Of a DNA stretch of 8,740 bases, positions 6,058 through 8,740 are shown one piece after another. The notes under the pieces are model-generated. The model did not search any database and was not told the DNA's origin. It saw only the letters and a program-made list of their open reading frames with translations. The position numbers were made by a program, and so were the translations under genes. Within the stretch, counting starts at the first letter, position 1. Each line of letters starts with the position of its first letter. This stretch comes from Sphingomonas sp. (GTDB lineage Bacteria > Pseudomonadota > Alphaproteobacteria > Sphingomonadales > Sphingomonadaceae), in contig JAJNQF010000427.1 in NCBI GenBank assembly GCA_021154945.1, positions 1 to 8,740 of the forward strand. The letters run 5' to 3'.

Positions 6058-7983
6058 CTATCCAAACAGGTCGATGCCGGCGATCGCCATATGATTTTTC
6101 GGCGCCGCCAGGCCGACGAACGTCATCCGTACATAGCCCGCGTCCGTCTTGGTGCCGAACAGGATGCGTTGCGGCGATAGCGCGTTGGCGATGTTCGAGA
6201 ATTCGTCGGACGCGGCTTTGCTCCACGCTGTACCGTCAACGCTGGTTTCCACGACGAACCGCTTCGGTGGCGCGCTGTCCGTGTTCACGGCGCGCGACGG
6301 GGTGAGGATGAAGCCTGCCAGTCGTTGCGGCCTGGCGAGCTTGATCGTGACTGTCGCCGTCCCCGAGGCGGCGGCGACCGGAACCTGCCAGACGCTGCCC
6401 GGATCATTGTCGATCAAGGCCTCGGCGCCAGACCCCGTCGCGGCGACGATCGAGAGGTCGGAGGACGGCAGCACGTCGCGCGCACGGCCTTCGGGTAGTT
6501 TAACGGCAACCGGGGCGACCTGTCGGAACAGCGCAACTTCGCTGATCGCCGGGCATGCCTGGGCCGCGACGATCCGGAGGCGCAGCCGTCGTGCGACCAC
6601 GGGAGTCGGCAGGCGGACGACGCGCTGCGCGGCAATGCCTTCGCCGCGCGCGACTTCCGACCATCCCGCGCCGGAATCGATGTCGATCGCAAACCGGTCC
6701 ACGCGCACGCCGAGCGGCAGGAACTCGCGGATACGCACGAGATCGAAGCTGGTGCCGGGCGGCAGGTCCAGCACGAGGCTGGGCGTGTGGATGGCATCGG
6801 GCGACGACCAATAGCTCTTGGGATCGTCGTCGAGCACGTTCCGCGCGGCAAAGCCCGACCCGCGGACGTGATCGGCCGAGGCGACCGCGCGGTCGGCGAG
6901 ATTCTTCGCGAACGTCGCGCGCTGCGCCGCACCGAAGGATTGCAGCACCGCGACGTCCGGATCGGCAAGGCGACCGCGTCGGTCGGGTGGCAGGTTCAGG
7001 ATCAGATTGGTCCCACGCGCGATCGATTCGTCGAACAGCTTGAGCATCCGCTGGGGATCCTTGACCTTCGCATCCTCGTCGGCGTGGTAGAACCAACCCG
7101 GCCGGATCGAGGTGTTGGTCTCGGCGGGCCACCACAGCGGGCCGCCGCGCAAACCGGCATTGCCCTCCGCCTGGGTCGGCTTGTGATCGGCCATGGTCGG
7201 CCAGCACGGATCGCCGGCGACCCCGTCCTCGTTGCCGACCCAGCGTGCGTCGGAGCCGAGTGGCTCGAACGTGCAGGCCATCGGCTGATGCTTGTGGACC
7301 AGCGCGAAGATCGACGGCCAGTCGTAATAGGTCTCGGAATCGATCTTCCGCGTTTCGCGCGCGCCGCCATAATAGCCGTCGCCGCCATTGGCGCCGTCGA
7401 ACCAGAACTCGAACAGCGTGCCATAGCGCGTGCAGAGCTCTACGATCTGCTTGCGATAGTAATCGAGATAGGCGGGTCGGCCATAGTCCGCGTGATTGCG
7501 ATCCCACGGCGACAGGTAGATCGCGAAGTCGAGTCCCGCCCGCCGCGCCGCCTGTTCGAATTCGCGGACGATGTCACCCTTGCCATTGCGGAACGGGCTG
7601 TTGCGCACGCAATGCTCGGTCAGCATCGTCGGCCACAGGCAGAAGCCGTCATGATGCTTGGCGGTCAGGACGATCCCGCGCAGGCCACCCGCCTTGGCCG
7701 CGCCGACGATCTGGTCCGCCGAGAAGTCGGTCGGCGCGAACAGCTTGGGATCCTCGTCGCCATAGCCCCATTCGCGATCGGTGAAAGTGTTGATCGAGAA
7801 GTGGACGAAGGCATATTGCTCGCGCGCATGCCAGGCGAGCTGGCGCGGGGAGGGGGTTGCTCCCCAGGGCGCCGGTGCCGACCCGGCCGCGGGTTTGCCG
7901 GCCCACGCCCCCGACGTGCCGATCGAGGCCAGACCCGATGCGAACCCCGAGGCCAGCATCTTGCGGCGGGTGATGATCGACAT
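6058..7983 (-). CDS. GH29 alpha-L-fucosidase, Tat-exported, with two C-terminal discoidin-like modules
   Basis: 641-residue retaining exo-glycosidase that removes terminal alpha-L-fucose from glycans. The N-terminus is a twin-arginine signal (TRRKMLASG, RR at 6-7, then a mild hydrophobic stretch ending near AWA-28), so it is probably exported folded to the periplasm. The catalytic barrel spans about 40-355, with the HHDGF motif at 110-114 and the likely nucleophile D196 in FEFWFDGANGG. E288, before SIRPGWFYH, is placed as the acid/base in one GH29 subgroup. LILNLPPDRRG near 327-337 is another GH29 signature. Two beta-sandwich modules of F5/8 type C character follow (about 365-488 and 495-641; motifs NVLDDDPKSYW and ALIDNDPGSVW). 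The start at 7983 has an AGGAG 5 nt upstream. An in-frame ATG at 8010 overlaps the GH95 stop by 4 nt and would add nine residues. Linkage preference (alpha-1,2/3/4) cannot be read from the sequence. Confidence 0.94.
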   Translation of the reverse strand: MSIITRRKMLASGFASGLASIGTSGAWAGKPAAGSAPAPWGATPSPRQLAWHAREQYAFVHFSINTFTDREWGYGDEDPKLFAPTDFSADQIVGAAKAGGLRGIVLTAKHHDGFCLWPTMLTEHCVRNSPFRNGKGDIVREFEQAARRAGLDFAIYLSPWDRNHADYGRPAYLDYYRKQIVELCTRYGTLFEFWFDGANGGDGYYGGARETRKIDSETYYDWPSIFALVHKHQPMACTFEPLGSDARWVGNEDGVAGDPCWPTMADHKPTQAEGNAGLRGGPLWWPAETNTSIRPGWFYHADEDAKVKDPQRMLKLFDESIARGTNLILNLPPDRRGRLADPDVAVLQSFGAAQRATFAKNLADRAVASADHVRGSGFAARNVLDDDPKSYWSSPDAIHTPSLVLDLPPGTSFDLVRIREFLPLGVRVDRFAIDIDSGAGWSEVARGEGIAAQRVVRLPTPVVARRLRLRIVAAQACPAISEVALFRQVAPVAVKLPEGRARDVLPSSDLSIVAATGSGAEALIDNDPGSVWQVPVAAASGTATVTIKLARPQRLAGFILTPSRAVNTDSAPPKRFVVETSVDGTAWSKAASDEFSNIANALSPQRILFGTKTDAGYVRMTFVGLAAPKNHMAIAGIDLFG

Positions 7984-7988
7984 GGCGG

Positions 7989-7993
7989 CTCCT
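7989..7993 (-). promoter_or_regulatory. Ribosome binding site of the GH29 fucosidase
   Basis: AGGAG on the minus strand, 5 nt before the ATG at 7983. It is the clearest Shine-Dalgarno match I saw at any start in the window, and it favours 7983 over the upstream in-frame ATG at 8010, which has no comparable site. Confidence 0.65.
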
Positions 7994-8006
7994 GGAAAAT
8001 CTTGGG

Positions 8007-8740
8007 TCATGCTGCGTCGGAGCGCCTGCGTAGCGCGATGCGGTAGGGGCGGCCCGGCGTGGTCGCGAACGTGATCGCATGCCGGTCCCGTTCGAGCCGG
8101 ATGGCCTTGCCCTGTTGCGATATCGTCACCGGTTCGAAGCCAGGCGGCATCCGGATCGTCAGGCGCTCCCCCCCGGCGATCACGGTCGCGTCGACGTGCA
8201 GGCCGCTCCAGCTGATCGCGACCTCGTGACGCCCGCGCGCGCGAAGCCCGGCGACGCGGCCCGAGGTCCATTGCGGCGGGAGCGCGGGCAGCAGCGCGAT
8301 CTCCGTCTCGCGGCTTTGCAGCAGCATCTCGGCGATCGCGGCGGTGATGCCCAGATTGCCGTCGATCTGGAATACCGGGCGCGGTTGCGCCGGGTGGGTG
8401 TCGAGCAGATTGGCCGCCACGCTGTTGGCGATGAAGGCGGAGAGCGACCGCCCAGCCTGCGCGCCGTCGCCGAGTCTGGCCCACACCGCGGTCGCCCAGG
8501 CGCGGCTCCAGCCGGTGCTGGCCCCGCCATGCGCCTCCCGGCGTGCCATCGAGGCACGGACGGCCTGCGCGAGCCGCGGCGTCCGGACCGGGTCGATCGC
8601 ATCGCCCGGATACAGCGGATAGAGATGCGAGATGTGGCGATGCCCGGAATCCTGCTCGGGAAAATCCGCGGACCATTCCTGAAGCTGGCCGTAGCGACCG
8701 ACCCGGTAGGGTTCGAGCTGTTCTAGCAATCCCGTGAGGC
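8007..8740 (-). CDS. GH95-family alpha-L-fucosidase/galactosidase, C-terminal part
   Basis: The last 243 residues of a glycoside hydrolase of ~750-800; the gene begins beyond the right edge. The frame is open to the edge, so a TTG at 8729 is internal. GH95 enzymes are inverting exo-hydrolases for terminal alpha-L-fucose, classically alpha-1,2-linked, with some acting on alpha-L-galactose. Family motifs in order are YGQLQEW, HRHISHLYPLYPG, STGWSRAWATAVWARLGDG, NLLDTHP, VFQIDGNLG and IAEMLLQS, then ALLPALPPQW and the C-terminal beta domain with GLRARGRHEV. The Asp of FQIDGN (codon at 8363-8361) probably matches the conserved aspartate that activates the catalytic asparagine pair in Bifidobacterium AfcA. 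The general-acid Glu and those asparagines would lie in the missing part, so activity cannot be judged. Its TGA is 23 nt before the favoured fucosidase start, and overlaps the alternative one at 8010, so the two are co-transcribed. Confidence 0.9.
   Translation of the reverse strand, partial: LTGLLEQLEPYRVGRYGQLQEWSADFPEQDSGHRHISHLYPLYPGDAIDPVRTPRLAQAVRASMARREAHGGASTGWSRAWATAVWARLGDGAQAGRSLSAFIANSVAANLLDTHPAQPRPVFQIDGNLGITAAIAEMLLQSRETEIALLPALPPQWTSGRVAGLRARGRHEVAISWSGLHVDATVIAGGERLTIRMPPGFEPVTISQQGKAIRLERDRHAITFATTPGRPYRIALRRRSDAA

Noticed and set aside
6787..8046. A 419-codon plus-strand open frame opposite the fucosidase
   Set aside because: Composition and lack of motifs mark it as an antisense shadow of the GH29 gene, whose catalytic motifs are unmistakable.
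7984..8676. Upstream extension of the fucosidase frame, giving an 872-codon open frame
   Set aside because: The part before 8010 lies out of frame within the GH95 gene, whose own frame shows clear family motifs. The extension has no domain and would bury the Tat signal inside the protein.

Overview
The window is about 8.7 kb of dense, high-GC DNA from what looks like an alphaproteobacterium, most likely a sphingomonad (Sphingomonas or a close relative). That rests on base composition, codon use, the very compact gene packing, and the mix of an RND pump with linked two-component genes beside plant-glycan hydrolases. No 16S or other taxonomic marker is present, so the assignment is inference.

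Left part (1-5983, + strand): one tightly packed transcription unit of at least five genes. It holds the C-terminal ~755 residues of an AcrB-like RND drug exporter (cut by the left edge), a NodT/OprM-type outer-membrane lipoprotein channel, an 80-residue protein of unknown function, an OmpR/PhoB-type response regulator and a membrane sensor histidine kinase. Every junction overlaps: 4 nt at three of them and 8 or 11 nt at the fourth. This indicates one mRNA with translational coupling. The expected periplasmic adaptor (membrane fusion protein) gene and the promoter would lie left of the window. The simplest reading is a tripartite efflux pump encoded together with the two-component system that controls it.

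Middle (5984-6057): a 74-base spacer between converging operons. It holds a short palindrome and a weak inverted repeat but no convincing terminator.

Right part (6058-8740, - strand): two glycoside hydrolase genes read leftwards, a GH95-family enzyme (3' part only) followed by a GH29 alpha-L-fucosidase with a twin-arginine signal and two C-terminal discoidin-like modules. Both families release terminal alpha-L-fucose (some GH95 members release alpha-L-galactose). The pair looks like the end of a locus for using fucosylated glycans, probably of plant origin. It has no evident functional link to the efflux operon.

There is no RNA gene, insertion sequence, CRISPR array or phage gene. No gene-free stretch exceeds 300 bases. 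I see no strong case for a wholly new system. The least explained item is the 80-residue gene at 3659-3901 with its internal 24-bp tandem duplication.
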